From Eutreptiella sp. 'Long Island Sound 2002' (taxonomy: Eukaryota; Euglenozoa; Euglenophyceae; Eutreptiales; Eutreptiaceae), in assembly GCA_964036045.1 (NCBI GenBank), contig OZ038392.1, positions 16,299,612 to 16,363,611 of the forward strand: a DNA stretch of 64,000 bases, written 5' to 3'. A model generated the notes under the pieces. It had not been told where the DNA came from, searched no databases, and saw only the letters and a program-made list of their open reading frames with translations. The position numbers and the translations under genes were made by a program. Positions 51,060-62,049 of the stretch are shown here, in pieces (within the stretch, counting starts at the first letter, position 1; each line of letters starts with the position of its first letter).

Positions 51060-52420
51060 TTGCAACGAGCACCCTCCAATCGGGAGGGGGGGTGGTTCAG
51101 CTGCTTGTTTCAGGCTAAAAAAAACAAACGATTTTTGATTAAAAAAATGGCTCTTTTTCGCCGATTTTGTTCAAAAATGGCAGATTTTGGGGCATAAGAA
51201 TGCTGTAAATTGTGTTTGGACAAGCGGTGTGTCCACACAGCATGCTTTTTTGCATCCAGCACCCTCAAAATGGGGGGCGGGGGTGCTCTGCAACTGCCTG
51301 TCTGAGGCCAAAGTACCCAATTTGTGACCAAGAAACGGCCATTTTTGGCAGTTTTTCCATAAAAAATAGCTAATTTTGGTGCATACAGATGCTGTAGATT
51401 GTGCTTTCGTAGTCTGTGCATGCATACAACTTGCTTTTTTGCATCCAGCACCCTCAAAATAGGGGGAGGGGATCCTTCAACTGCTTGTACGAAGCCAAAA
51501 AATATCAACATGTGACCAGAAAAGGGCCATTTGTGGCCGTTTTTTTCGTGAAAAACGGCAAATTTTGTTGCGTACGGATGCTGTAAATTGTGTCTGCGTG
51601 ATCTGTGTGTCCCTCCAATCTGCTTTTTCGTATCCAGCAGCCTCGAAATAGGGGGGCAGTCTTCAACCGCTTGTCTGAGGCCAAGAAAAATCATTTTTTG
51701 ACCTAAAAATGGCCATTTTTAGCCGTTTTTTCCATGAGAAATGGCAAATTGTGGTGCATACGGATGCTACAAAATGTGTTGTTGTGATCCTTGTGTGACC
51801 ACAACTTGCTTATTTGCATCCAGCACCCTCAAAATAGGGGGGGGGTCCTTCAACTGCTTGTAAAAAGCCAATAAAACAAATATTTGACAAAAAACGGCCA
51901 TTTTTGGCCGGTTTTCATGAAAAATGGCATATTTTGGTGCGTACGGATGCTGTAAATTGTGTTTGCGTGATCTGTGTGTCCCTACAATCTGCTTTTTCTG
52001 CGTCCAGCGCCCTTAAAATAGGGCAGAGCCCAAAAATCTCAACTTTTGACCAAAAAATGGCCATTGTTGGCCGTTTTTTCATGAAAAATGGCACATTTTG
52101 GTGCGTACGGATGATGTAAATTGTGTTTGCGTGATATGTGTGTGCCTACAATCTGCTTTTTTGCATCCAGCACCCTCAAAATAGGGGGGCAGTCTTCAAC
52201 CGCTTGTCTGAGGCCAAAAAAAATTATTTTTTGGCCAAGAAATGGCCATTTTTAGCCGTTTTTTCCATGAGAAACAGCAAATTGTGGTGCATACGGATGC
52301 TACAAAATGTGTTTTCGTGATCTTTGTGTGACCACAACCTGCTCATTTGCATCCAGCACCCTCAAAATAGGCGGGGGGGGTCCTTCAACCGCTTGTACAA
52401 AGCCACAAAATCATTATTTC
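51060..52420. repeat. ~188 bp satellite (B), about seven copies
   Basis: Units carry GGCCATTTTTGGC-GTTTTTTC-ATGAAAAA-GGCA, GGATGCTGTAAATTGTG and GCATCCAGCACCCTCAAAATAGGGGG. The CATCCAGCA mark recurs near 51255, 51443, 51632, 51817, 52000, 52164 and 52351. Confidence 0.92.
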
Positions 52421-52422
52421 AC

Positions 52423-53215
52423 AGCTACCTATGAACCATATGGATATTGGACCACAAACGGTGCAAAATAGGGCCAAAAACACCTCAAATCTTCATCGTT
52501 CATCCCATTCTTATGCACAAATTATCATATTATATGTAGCACCTATCATACAAATGCTTACAATAACAACCTAAGCCCCAAACATGTGTGTGTACGGTGA
52601 TAGGCACGCAAAAACCCACCTATGAACCATATGGAAATGGACTACAAAACGGTGCAAAATAGGGCCAAAAACACCTCAAATGTTCATTGTTCATCCCATT
52701 CTTATGCACATTCTATCATATTTTATGTAGTTATTATCATTGAAATGCATACAATACGGACCCAAGCCCCAAACATGTGTGTGGACAGTGAGGGGTGATC
52801 AAATCCCCACGTATGAACCATATGGATATTGGACCACAAACGGTGCAAAATAGGGCCAAAAACACCTCAAATGTTCATCGTTCATCCCATTCTTATGCAC
52901 ATACTATCATATTATATGTAGCACCTATCATACGAATGCTTACAATAACAACCTAAGCCCGGAACATGTGTGTGTACGGTGATAGGCACGCAAAAGCCCA
53001 CCTCATGAACCATATGTAAATGGACCACAAACGGTGCAAAAAAGGGCCAAAAACACCTCAAATGTTCATTGTTCATCCCATTCTTATGCACATAGTATCA
53101 TATTTTATGTAGTTCTTATCATTCAAATGCATACAATACCAACCCAAGCCCCAAACATGTGTGTGGACGGTGATAGGTGATCAAAACCCTACCTATGAAC
53201 CATATGGATATTGGG
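52423..53215. repeat. ~191 bp satellite (A), about four copies
   Basis: Units start near TATGAACCATATGG at about 52431, 52621, 52813, 53005 and 53196 (spacing 190-192). Each contains GTGCAAAATAGGGCCAAAAACACCTC and AAACATGTGTGTG. Confidence 0.93.
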
Positions 53216-54539
53216 CCCCATGGTGCATGAGAAAGGGATTAATAACCTAGAATAAAGGCAAAACATCGCTTGTCATGTAAACCTCCACCAATGGTGATGA
53301 CAATTTGTTCATATATCACCTCTATACCACCTCTTCCAGCCCTGTAAGTCCCTCTACATGGCCTCCATAGACCCTAAAACCATGAAAAAGAGTGGCCTTT
53401 GGCTAGAAAAGTGTGAATTTCTCAAAATCTGTGCCTGCCAATCTGGTTTTCTTCAGGTCAGCAGCAAGGTATTGATCTCGGGGACACGCTCATGCCTTTA
53501 CTTTGCTTCCAACTGCGAAAAGAAGTGGACTTTTTGGCGATTTTCTATTGCGCACGGCGGTCGGGAATCTGAAACTCGCGGACGCGGCAGTTGTTTACAG
53601 TTGATCTGCAGCTCCAGCACCAGCGACAGCATAATTTTGTTAAAATTTTGACAAAACACAAAAACAACAGTACTACTGTGTACAGTTTGATACCGCCGTT
53701 CTGAAAATGCATGACTTTGATTTTCGGGGAAAAACAGCTGCTAAAATCATAGGTGCGGGAAGGAAAGAAGAAAAAAAAAAGGAACACAAACAAAAGGACA
53801 GGCAAGGGCCGACCCCAGCCCAGAGGGGGCCAAGCAAAGCAGAAGGACAAAGCGGCCACAGGAAAGGTGAGGCGCACCAAAACGCGCCCCGGAGGCCGGC
53901 CTGCCCGAACCTGCCAAGAGGAGCGCGCACACGCACACACGCGCAGGACCCGGGCGTGGTATCCTCCGACCCGAAAGGCGCGGTGTCGGCGTCCACACGA
54001 AACAGCCCCGGTGCACTGGCCGAGTCCTCCGTGGAAAGACGGACGGTACAGGAAACCGGATGCGTCAGTGACCGGGTCCACACACGCAGACCACCGCAGC
54101 GCACGCAGCCCAAGACCGACGCCGGAGGCATCCGCCAGGGACACCCCCATCGCGGGGCCCCTAACCGGTAGGACGCGGAGCGAGCCCAGCACCCTTGCCT
54201 CGGCAGGGGCCAGCGGCAGGAACAATGAGCCCGGTTCTCGGCCGGCCTCCGCGCTCCCCGCGAAGTCGCCCAGTAAATCCGGCGGCGAAAGCCCCCGGGC
54301 CGGGGAAAGGCACCACCGCGTTGCGAAAGCCGACCGGAACACCGAGAGCGACCAGACGGGACGAGGCGCGGCGCACCGCGGGGGGCCACGAGGCACGCCA
54401 GAGAGGCACGCCGCAAGCCACCACCAAGGCACACGGACAGGTGCCAAGCTACAACCGCCACCGGGAGCCGCAAACCCAGACAGCACGCACGACACGCCAC
54501 GAACGACGGCACGCGAACAGACGCAAGACAACACCAGCT
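53216..54539. other. No gene accepted; very GC-rich island from about 53750
   Basis: Frames of 279 to 339 codons are open on both strands and several frames at once over 53550-54730. This is expected of GC-rich sequence with few stop codons, and none shows a domain. GC content changes sharply at about 53750. Confidence 0.5.
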
Positions 54540-54775
54540 GCCGTCCGGATGAACGTGTCCGCATCCGACAGCGAACTCAGCCCCTGCCGGCTACGGACAA
54601 GCGGCCATCCGGATGGACGAGTGCGCGCCCGGCAGCGTACCCAGCCCCTGCAGGCTCTGAAACAGCCGCCGTCTGGATGGACCTGTGCGCGCCCGGAGGG
54701 TACACAGCCCCTGCTGGCTACGTATAGCCGGCCTCAGGATGCACCGATGCGCGCCCCGCAGCGACACCCCACACA
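54540..54775. repeat. ~63 bp tandem repeat, nearly four copies
   Basis: Units share CC-TC-GGATG-AC--GTGCGCGCCCGGCAG and ACCCAGCCCCTGC-GGCT. Abuts the next array on its left. Confidence 0.85.
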
Positions 54776-54799
54776 CGCAACACAACACACCCAGCGCGC

Positions 54800-56090
54800 A
54801 CACCGGTGAACAGGAGCCAAGAGGCCCAGGACACCGCACGCACAACACACAGCACAACACACGGAGCGAGCACACCGGTGAAGAGGAACCAAGAGGCCAA
54901 GGACAGCGCGCACGCAACACAACAGGCCGAGCGAGCACACCAGAGAACAGGAGCCAAGGAGCCCAGGACACCTCGCACGCAACACAACACACCAAGCGTG
55001 CGCACCGGTGAACAGGAGCCAGATCGCCCAGGACTCTGCACACGCAACACAACACACCAAGCAGGCACACTGATGAACAGGGAGCCAAGTGGCCCAAAAA
55101 CCTGCACACGCAACACAACGCGCCGAGCGAGCACACCGGTGAACACGAGCCAAGTGGCCCAGGACACCGCACACGCCACACAACACACCGAGCGGACACA
55201 CCGGCGAACAGGAGCCGAGTGGCCCAGGACACCGCACATACGCAACGCAACGCACCGAGCGGGCACACCAGTGAACAGGAGCCAAGTGGCCCAGGACACC
55301 GCACACGCAACACAACACGCCGAGCGAGCATACCAGTGAACAGGAGCCAAGTGGCCCAGGACACTGCACACGAAAGACAGCGCAACGAGCGGGCAGGCCG
55401 GTGAACAGGAGCCAATCGGCCCAGGACACCGCGCAACAACACAACACACGAAGCGTGCGCACCATTGAACAGGAGCCAAGTGGCGGAGGACACCGCACAC
55501 GCAACACAACGCACCGAGCAGGCACACCGGTGAACAGGAGCCAAGTACCCGACGACACCGCACACGCAGGACAGCACAAAAGCGGGCATACCGGTGAACA
55601 GGAGCCAAGTAGTTCAGGACACCGCACGCACGCAACACAACGCACCGAGCGGGCACACCAGTGAACAGGAGCCAAGTGGCCCAGGGCACCACATATGCGA
55701 CACAACACGCAGAGCGAGCACACCGGTGAACAGGAGCCAAGTGGCCCAGGGCACCGCACACGCAACACAACGCACGGAGCGAGCACACCGGTGAACAGGA
55801 GCCAGGTGACCCAGGACACTGCACACACGACACAACGCACCGAGCGAACACACAGGTGAAGAGCAGCCAAGTGAGCCAGCGGACCGCACACGCAAGACAG
55901 CGCACCAAGCGGGCACAGCGGTGAACAGAAGCCAAGAGGCCCAGGACACCGCACACGCAAGAGAGCGCATCGAGCGGGCGCACCGGTGAACAGGAGCCAA
56001 GTGGCCCAGGACACCGCACACGCGACAAAACACACCAAGCGGGCACACCGGTGAACAGGAGCAAAGTGGCCCAGGACACCGCATACACGT
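54800..56090. repeat. ~66 bp minisatellite, about twenty copies
   Basis: Unit of the type GTGAACAGGAGCCAAGTGG, CCCAGGACACCGCACACGC, AACACAACGCACCGAGCGGGC. Spacing is mostly 66 bp (range about 63-72). Because 66 is a multiple of three, long Cys-rich open frames appear on the minus strand (up to 571 codons) and shorter ones on the plus strand; I treat these as artefacts. Confidence 0.95.
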
Positions 56091-56663
56091 GCGTGCCTAG
56101 GGCGACCGAGGGACGGGCAACAACAAACCACACCCCATGGGTCGGGCGCTCTGGGGCGACCCAGCCGACCCACTGGGCCAGCAGCAGGGGCGGTACCCCA
56201 AGGCTGCTGGTCCGAGCCCAGCCAGGCTGCATCGGGGACCATGGCAAACGTCACCCAGAGCCATGGAAGCAACCGGTGACAGTCGAGCCGGTACACAGTC
56301 CAGGAGGGGCTCGCCTGCCAAGCAGCGGGGCCCCGTAACTCGAGCCACAGGGGTGAGGCGGTCGTACGGTAGACTCGCGGGAGCAATATCCCCTGTGATA
56401 GTCCACACGGCTGGGCAGCCCCCAGAGCTGCCGCCCAAAGGAGGAACATGTGGCCCTACCCATGGACTCATGTGGGGACAACCTCCCACCCGGGACACCT
56501 GGACTGGGTGGCCGCAACACTGCCTTCCCAAGCACCTGCGGGAGCGGCTTAAGAGGCACATGATCTAGGGCAGTGGGAGGGACAGGACGTCCCCTTGGTA
56601 AGATCTTCTTCCTGCCTTGTCAAAGGATGCATCCCGAGCTCCCAAAGATACCTACCTACCTAC
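56091..56663. other. No gene recognised
   Basis: GC-rich sequence right of the minisatellite; overlapping frames on both strands without motifs. Confidence 0.4.
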
Positions 56664-57197
56664 CTGGACCACTTGTTTATAAAAATAGTTATAACCAGTA
56701 CAACGGATACATCTTTTCCATGGCCCCTAGGGATTGCAAGGAGCACGGTGGGTGGCAGCCTGTATTTCCCAGCATGCGGTTTGGCGAAGAAAGCAGCGGG
56801 GTAGCTGAACAGAGTAAGCGTTCGAGAAGATGGGCAGGTGTGTGGGTGGGCATGGCAAGAGCCTTCGTGCATACCTTCAAGAAAGGGCGTACATTGCACT
56901 CAAACCTTACATCCCTTGACGCTTGTGGTTTACTACCGTGGCCACAATGCAGTGTCATGTTCGCGGCACATGATCTGCGAGAATTCAAATGTGCAAAGCA
57001 ACACATCGGCGGGTATGTCACTTTATTTGAGTTGCATTGATTCATTGAAGCCTGAAATTTTGGTTGTTGCTTATGCTATCTGGCCATGCAACATTGGAGA
57101 AGCTGCCTCTCCCGATTGTCCCAGAAGAAAGCTGAAAAGGTAGACGCTCCTCTTGTAACTTGCTGCCAATCTAAAATAAATTGGCATATTCCCCAAG
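56664..57197 (+). repeat. Dispersed repeat Y, copy 2
   Basis: Matches 48846-49386 at about 90%, including the shared ~110-codon frame (56723-57040), with a 12 bp in-frame deletion. Confidence 0.75.
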
Positions 57198-57890
57198 TAA
57201 GAAAAATTCACTGCCATGTCTTTCTTGGAGGGCTTGATCCAGGCCAAGCCCCCCTTAAAACCCTCTTGTTGATGCGAAGACTTACTGAAGTATTTTTATC
57301 TCTCTTTTGGAGCTTAAAGTACACTTTCTCAAAGTAACTAGGGTTATAACCCTAGTCCCCCATGAAGTTCACCCCTACCACTCAACTGAGCGGACGTATC
57401 TTCCTTCATGGAGGTTATACCGAAATAAAATAAGCATTTCATGCATAAGGCCTTGGAGGTCAAGCCTAGTGGTCTCCCACCCAAAGACCCCTATACTCTA
57501 TTGTTTCTACCACTCATTGTGGTTCTACGTTTTAACTGTTTCTGAATTCAGTTGCTTGGCCAAGTCATATTCTGTGTCTGGCCTAACTCCTTTGCCCCAT
57601 ATTCCCAACCAACACCATTACATCCAAAAGAGTGCACATGAAGTACTTGATGCTAACTTGGAGGCTAGAGTCAGGCCAGCTATTCCGCAAAATCATTTCT
57701 TTTATCCATTTGTATTTAAGCCTCCTTTGTCTATCTGCAGCCCTTCTGTGTTACACTGGATGTCAAAACTATTCAGGGATTTGATCCATATCCTGTTCTT
57801 GCTCTACTTGCTGCTTTGGTTTGGGTTTTCAACATCAAAACCTGCAGGAATTCAGCAAAATCATTAGGGCACTAATCAAGGACATCTTTC
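57198..57890 (+). repeat. Probable 5' LTR region of the third Gypsy element
   Basis: Lies directly upstream of a primer binding site at 57891 and ends GACATCTTTC, similar to the LTR end of the nested element (AACTTTTC-T). The left end is not determined because no second copy is in the window. A 186-codon frame at 57307-57867 has no motif. Confidence 0.4.
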
Positions 57891-57902
57891 TGGTAGCAGA
57901 GG
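57891..57902 (+). promoter_or_regulatory. tRNA-iMet primer binding site
   Basis: TGGTAGCAGAGG is the exact complement of the last 12 nt of a eukaryotic initiator tRNA-Met (CCUCUGCUACCA). Located 61 bp upstream of the gag start. Confidence 0.8.
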
Positions 57903-57963
57903 AAACCCTTGAGAAACTTTCAAACCGACTCTGAGAAGTACACAAGCCAAAACCAGAAATATA

Positions 57964-60165
57964 ATGTCCACACCATCAGTACAGATGTCTGCCAGGACCT
58001 CGCCAATTCGGAGTGTACAAGTTCAACTTGGCAACAGTGGGCCCACCTCAATGAGTGAGCTCAAACTCAGAGCCGCATCTGGGTCTCAAGAGGATCCAGT
58101 ACACAGAAGGGCGGAACAACATGCGCCCAGATTAACCACAGAGGCCTTAGCGGCCCGTGGTGATAGCCTTTAGCATCTCCGCCGAAGAGTTGCTGCGTCA
58201 ATCTCCAGATCCGTATGCCCTGCTTCTTCTTCAACGGCTACCCCAGCTGGAGAACCTGAGGAAGAAGGCGAATTCAGAAGGAGGATCAACGAATATATTC
58301 TCCACGACGAGTACTACAAGTCCGTCACAGGTGAAGATGGAGAGGAACCACTAGACGCCTTGGGATCCCCACCGTACACGGACATTGGATCCTACCCTTA
58401 CTCCGGCCCACCTACGGACCTGGCCGACACAGTGTCTCTACCCAGGCAACCCAGAGGGCCAGTATAGCGTCCAGAGCTGCCAATCACTAGCAGGAGCCCG
58501 GAAATGTGCTCCGCATATATGAAAGCGCCCCATCTACCAGAGCCAACTCATGGGGCCCTGGACCGTACGGCCGACTTACTGGCCAAATTACTGTCTGGGT
58601 CCGAAGACCCTGATGTGACAGCCGTTTCTGAGGCTGTCAAAGCCAAATTGGGTATCACTGAACCCTTACCCCAGCCAGCACTGGCCTCACCCTCACCGGG
58701 ACTGAGCACGTTGGCTGATGATCTCAAAAGATCAAGGGTGTCCAGGTTGCTACCCAAGGTCACTTGCCCGAGCCCTTTTCATCCTCGCGCTAGGACAGCC
58801 CCTATTGCTGAACTAAAGGACGTGCCTGTGACCGAGACTGAGAAGAGAGTGCTGTCAGCCCTGGCACCCCTTGCTGGCGTACCTCCCCCCCCTTCAGGCC
58901 TAACCCGAGGGGGTGGGAGGAGTGGCAGACCTATTCCACAGGCGAACGTCCAGCTGGAATAGCCGGAGTTCGACGCCAAAAATCTGTTCGAATGGGCAGA
59001 GGAATTTGCTGCATTTCTTTTGCTAACTGGGCAATCCCATGTGGATGTGGCAATTAAATGTTCACTGCTGAAACGCTCATGCAAAAAGAAAATTTTGCAA
59101 AAGCAGGTGAAGCAGATTGTGAAAACCTGTTCAACATGGGCCAACGTGCACCAAAGACTGGAGAAAACTTTCCCGGTCTATGAGATTGATCTCAGTGTGC
59201 GCACACAGATAGAGGAGCTACCTATGCTCCCTGAGGTTCTCTCCGCTGCGCGACTCTCTGACTACGTGTGCGACCTAGAGTATCTGTTTTCAGGGATGAA
59301 CGTGGGTTCCTATGGAGCCACTGAGCCCCACCCGTGGCTCATCAGTAAGATCCCTTCACGTACATGGGATGATTGCCGCACTACCTCTGAGAGGAAGAGT
59401 CGGACCCACACGTAGGACGACCTGGTGGACCTGCTGATCGAGCTAGCCCTTGAGAGGGAGATTGACTCCCACTTGGAGAAATTCCTCAAGCAACATTTGC
59501 GTCGAGGTGGTACCTCTACCCCCGGACGTGGCGAAGGGAAAGGGCCTAAAAATCCCACTAACGCCAACCAGGGTTGTGATAAAGGTAGGGGTAACCTGCC
59601 TGCCATGAATGAGGTTAAACCTGAAGCAGGTACACCCCTTCTGTTCTACTGTAAACCTGTCAATGACACGGGGGGACCTTGTCATGCCCCTGACTGCGAC
59701 CACGGCAGTGGTGGTATGCTGTAGATGAAAGGACAGCCGCACCCGAAGGACGGGAAAACTGTGAACCATCAGGACCACTTCCGGTGTACCATTACCTGTG
59801 GTTATTGTGGCAAACGTCGTCACTACGAGGACGAATGTCACATAAAGAAACGCGAGAGTGATAAATTCAAGCGGCAGGAGGCTGAACGCCAGAAGAACCA
59901 AACACCCACCAGAACCCCCCAGAATGGGGATAAAGGTGGTAAAGGAGGTGGCAAGGGGGGTGGCAAAGGTGGAACCCCTAACCCGCAGAGGCGCTCATCA
60001 GCGCCCACTGCTTCTCCCTCTCCTGCCGAAGGTGACCCCAAGAAGCGCCCACAGGGGGATAACGCCTCCAATGAGGGGAATAACTCCAAGAAGAGGCAGC
60101 TGGCCTGGATGGCCAAGTCCCTCATGGCTGCAGGGGTGGATGTCAAATTCCCCGCTGAGGAGTAG
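57964..60165 (+). pseudogene. gag: Gag with CCHC zinc knuckle, interrupted by TAG codons
   Basis: One frame from ATG 57964 to TAG 60163-60165 with further TAGs at 58171, 58465, 58960, 59413 and 59722, but no TAA or TGA. The middle matches the capsid-like region of the nested element (EEFAAFLLLTGQSH against ANFGRFLRLTGQTH; KILQKQVKQIVK against KYLEKQVRQIVT; YEIDLSVRTQIEELPMLP against YETDLSIRAEIQNLPVLP). A CGYCGKRRHYEDEC knuckle lies near 59806-59847, followed by Lys/Gly repeats (KGGKGGGKGGGKGG). Where the relative can be aligned, Gln fits the TAG positions, consistent with CAG-to-TAG changes. If translated normally only the first 69 residues would be made. Confidence 0.88.
60163..60165 (+). 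promoter_or_regulatory. Candidate gag/pro readthrough stop (UAG GGG GGC)
   Basis: Between VKFPAEE and the leader GGGSEEEDLVFW. Homologous in position to the UGA at 25396-25398 of the related element. Confidence 0.6.
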
Positions 60166-60643
60166 GGGGGCGGCTCCGAAGAGGAGGACTTGGTTTTCTG
60201 GATCCTCGTGAAAATGGGGATCATTTTTTCGAGCAGTGCTTGACACCGGCGCAACACTTTCTATGGTGGCCCCGCGCCTGATGAAGACTTTCAAGAAGAC
60301 TAAGACAGTGGGCGTACCATCGATTTCCTTGGGGGGAGTCGATGTGACTATTTGTCTTCGCGAGGAAACTGTGACCCAACACTGCAGAGTGTTGGACACT
60401 GACGCCTTTGACATCGTCATTGGTACCGACTTCCTGCGAAGAAAACCTCAGGTAAAAATGCTGTCTCTCCAGCGCCTCTATTCTCTGCACTGCGACTTTC
60501 GGAGTGGGCTCTTCTCCGTACCTCTGGAGCTGTCAGGACGAAAAGAGTCTGGGATGCGCTACGCAGCCAAGAGTAACTATCCTACTGAAAACTACCAATT
60601 GGCCTGTCATGATCTTGAAAATGGACTGGGGCCCTTCAGGTAA
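60166..60643 (+). pseudogene. Aspartic protease
   Basis: The leader DLVFWILVK continues the gag frame to about 60205; a one-base shift then moves to the frame with LDTGATLSMV (catalytic Asp-Thr-Gly, ~60236) and FDIVIGTDFL. This parallels LDTGATISIV and FDFVLGTDFF in the nested element. A second shift near 60630 returns to the original frame. Confidence 0.85.
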
Positions 60644-60948
60644 CCCTGGATGAGATCCAGGTCGAATTTTTCGCGAGCCAACAACAGCACATCATGCAGT
60701 TGTATTGCTCGAAACATTTGAACAACTGTTTCCGTTTCTTCTGGAAAGCAATGGGCCTAGCGTATGCTAACCCTCCCTTCTCCCAGCTTGCGAAGGTTCT
60801 AACTAAAATCGCTTATGAGGGAGGAAGAGTTGTAATGTGCATCCCTGACTGGGGTTGCTCGGGTGAGCACGCTTATTGGCGCCTCATGCTATACCGAATG
60901 ACCGTGGGAAGAGTGCAACCCCCCGACGGTCGGAAAATCGTGGCCTGA
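60630..60948 (+). pseudogene. Dam-like methyltransferase-fold domain
   Basis: VEFFASQQQHIMQLYCSK, then FRFFWKAMGLAYANPPFSQL and GGRVVMCIPDWG. Keeps the full N-P-P-F motif (60769-60780) typical of N6-adenine methyltransferases, unlike the two other copies in the window. The frame ends in TGA at 60946-60948 through a shift or deletion; it lacks about 60 residues present in the nested element. Confidence 0.6.
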
Positions 60949-61235
60949 CCCTTTCTGATCTCAAAAAAGGATCTCCTGAGCACCTATCTGCCACACTTAC
61001 AGGGTGTGATTCTGCCGATGGCTATTTGGAACCTGCAGCTGTAAAGGAGGATGCTGACGACCAACTGTCTGAGATCGCCAGCACTATCCCTCCTGATGAT
61101 CCCAGCTGTGTTGAACTAAAACACAGTGCTTTCCTGGACCAGCTGTTGCTGGAGGAGGTAGTGAAGCGGCACCCAGAACCTATGGCCCATGGCCCGGAGG
61201 CCTGTGAGCCGTCACACCCGTGCGGAAGCCGTTGA
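60938..61235 (+). pseudogene. Acidic Pol linker, remnant
   Basis: In a third frame, GLTLSDLKKGSPE and LSEIASTIPPDDPSCVELKH parallel GLALGDLKDRPRP and LSELPSSIHSDDETEHD of the nested element, upstream of RT. The element is cut soon after. Confidence 0.7.
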
Positions 61236-62049
61236 CACCGGCTGTCAGCAGGATATCCCTGTTCTCTAATCCGCGGGATCTGGAATCCGATCCTTAACCA
61301 TTGAATCAATGTAGATTTACCATAACTTTATTGTCTTAGGCGATTTTCGGTCGGAAACCGGTGAAATACCCGATTTCTACCGCGATTTCTAATTGTCGTG
61401 AAATCGCCGCAGTCGCGCCGCCTGTCGTCGCCCGTTCCGTGGACTGCATTAGATTATTCGGTAATACGATTTCTCTTGAAGTTAAGACTGAAACAGTCTT
61501 CGAGTGATCCGCAATTTTTTCCTTGACATAACGGATCGCGTCCCAGATTTTTCCCAGAAAATCTGGGCGACCGAAGGCGCTTTGAACCCCCAAGTGGAAT
61601 AACAAGGGTTACGAGCGTTCAAGCGCCCAAGGACGAACCAACGTGCCTCATAGGCACTGTGTATGAGGTTTTCGCCCGCCATAGTCATAGGATGAGGCCG
61701 AAGGATCCCAACCCAATAGGCCCATAGGGTTATTTATTTTGAGTGTTCTCCAAGAATTGCACATTTTCACGTACTTGGCGTCCAAGTACGTGTAGAAGTA
61801 TGTTGAGTTGGCATTTGCCCCACCCTTGCTTGCCTCTACATCCGGGGCATATCACCTGTTTTCCCCGGATAGTGCATATATGATCTCCATATACATATTG
61901 GCAGTGTATTTTGCGTGCATGCTAAAATTCGGCTTTCCGAAAGGAGGTCGATTTTCGACCAAAGCACTTGCATGCGTGTTAAGGGACCAAGGTTACACTA
62001 GAATATAGGCATACTTTGATTCTAGGCCACTAGGTTGGGTGTAGAAGGC
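61236..62049. other. No gene recognised
   Basis: AT-rich between the truncated element and the LTR-like repeat. Several short inverted motifs (GGTCGATTTTCGACC near 61945) are present. Confidence 0.4.

Larger units (their letters stand above)
57891..61235 (+). mobile_element. Decayed, truncated Ty3/Gypsy element related to the 17-29 kb element
   Basis: Keeps primer site, gag, protease and Dam-like domain in the same order as the nested minus-strand element, with clear protein-level similarity throughout. It carries six in-frame TAG codons, one of them at the conserved gag/pro junction, at least three frameshifts and an internal deletion near 60940. Similarity ends at about 61235, before RT, so the 3' part is lost. 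Confidence 0.88.

Noticed and set aside
53545-54809. Large overlapping frames on both strands (154-339 codons)
   Set aside because: The GC-rich tract has few stop codons in any frame; no motif, and equal openness on both strands argues against coding.
54718-56449. Cys-rich open frames of 332, 509 and 571 codons on the minus strand
   Set aside because: They are translations of a 66 bp minisatellite whose unit length is a multiple of three; the same peptide pattern repeats and no domain is present.
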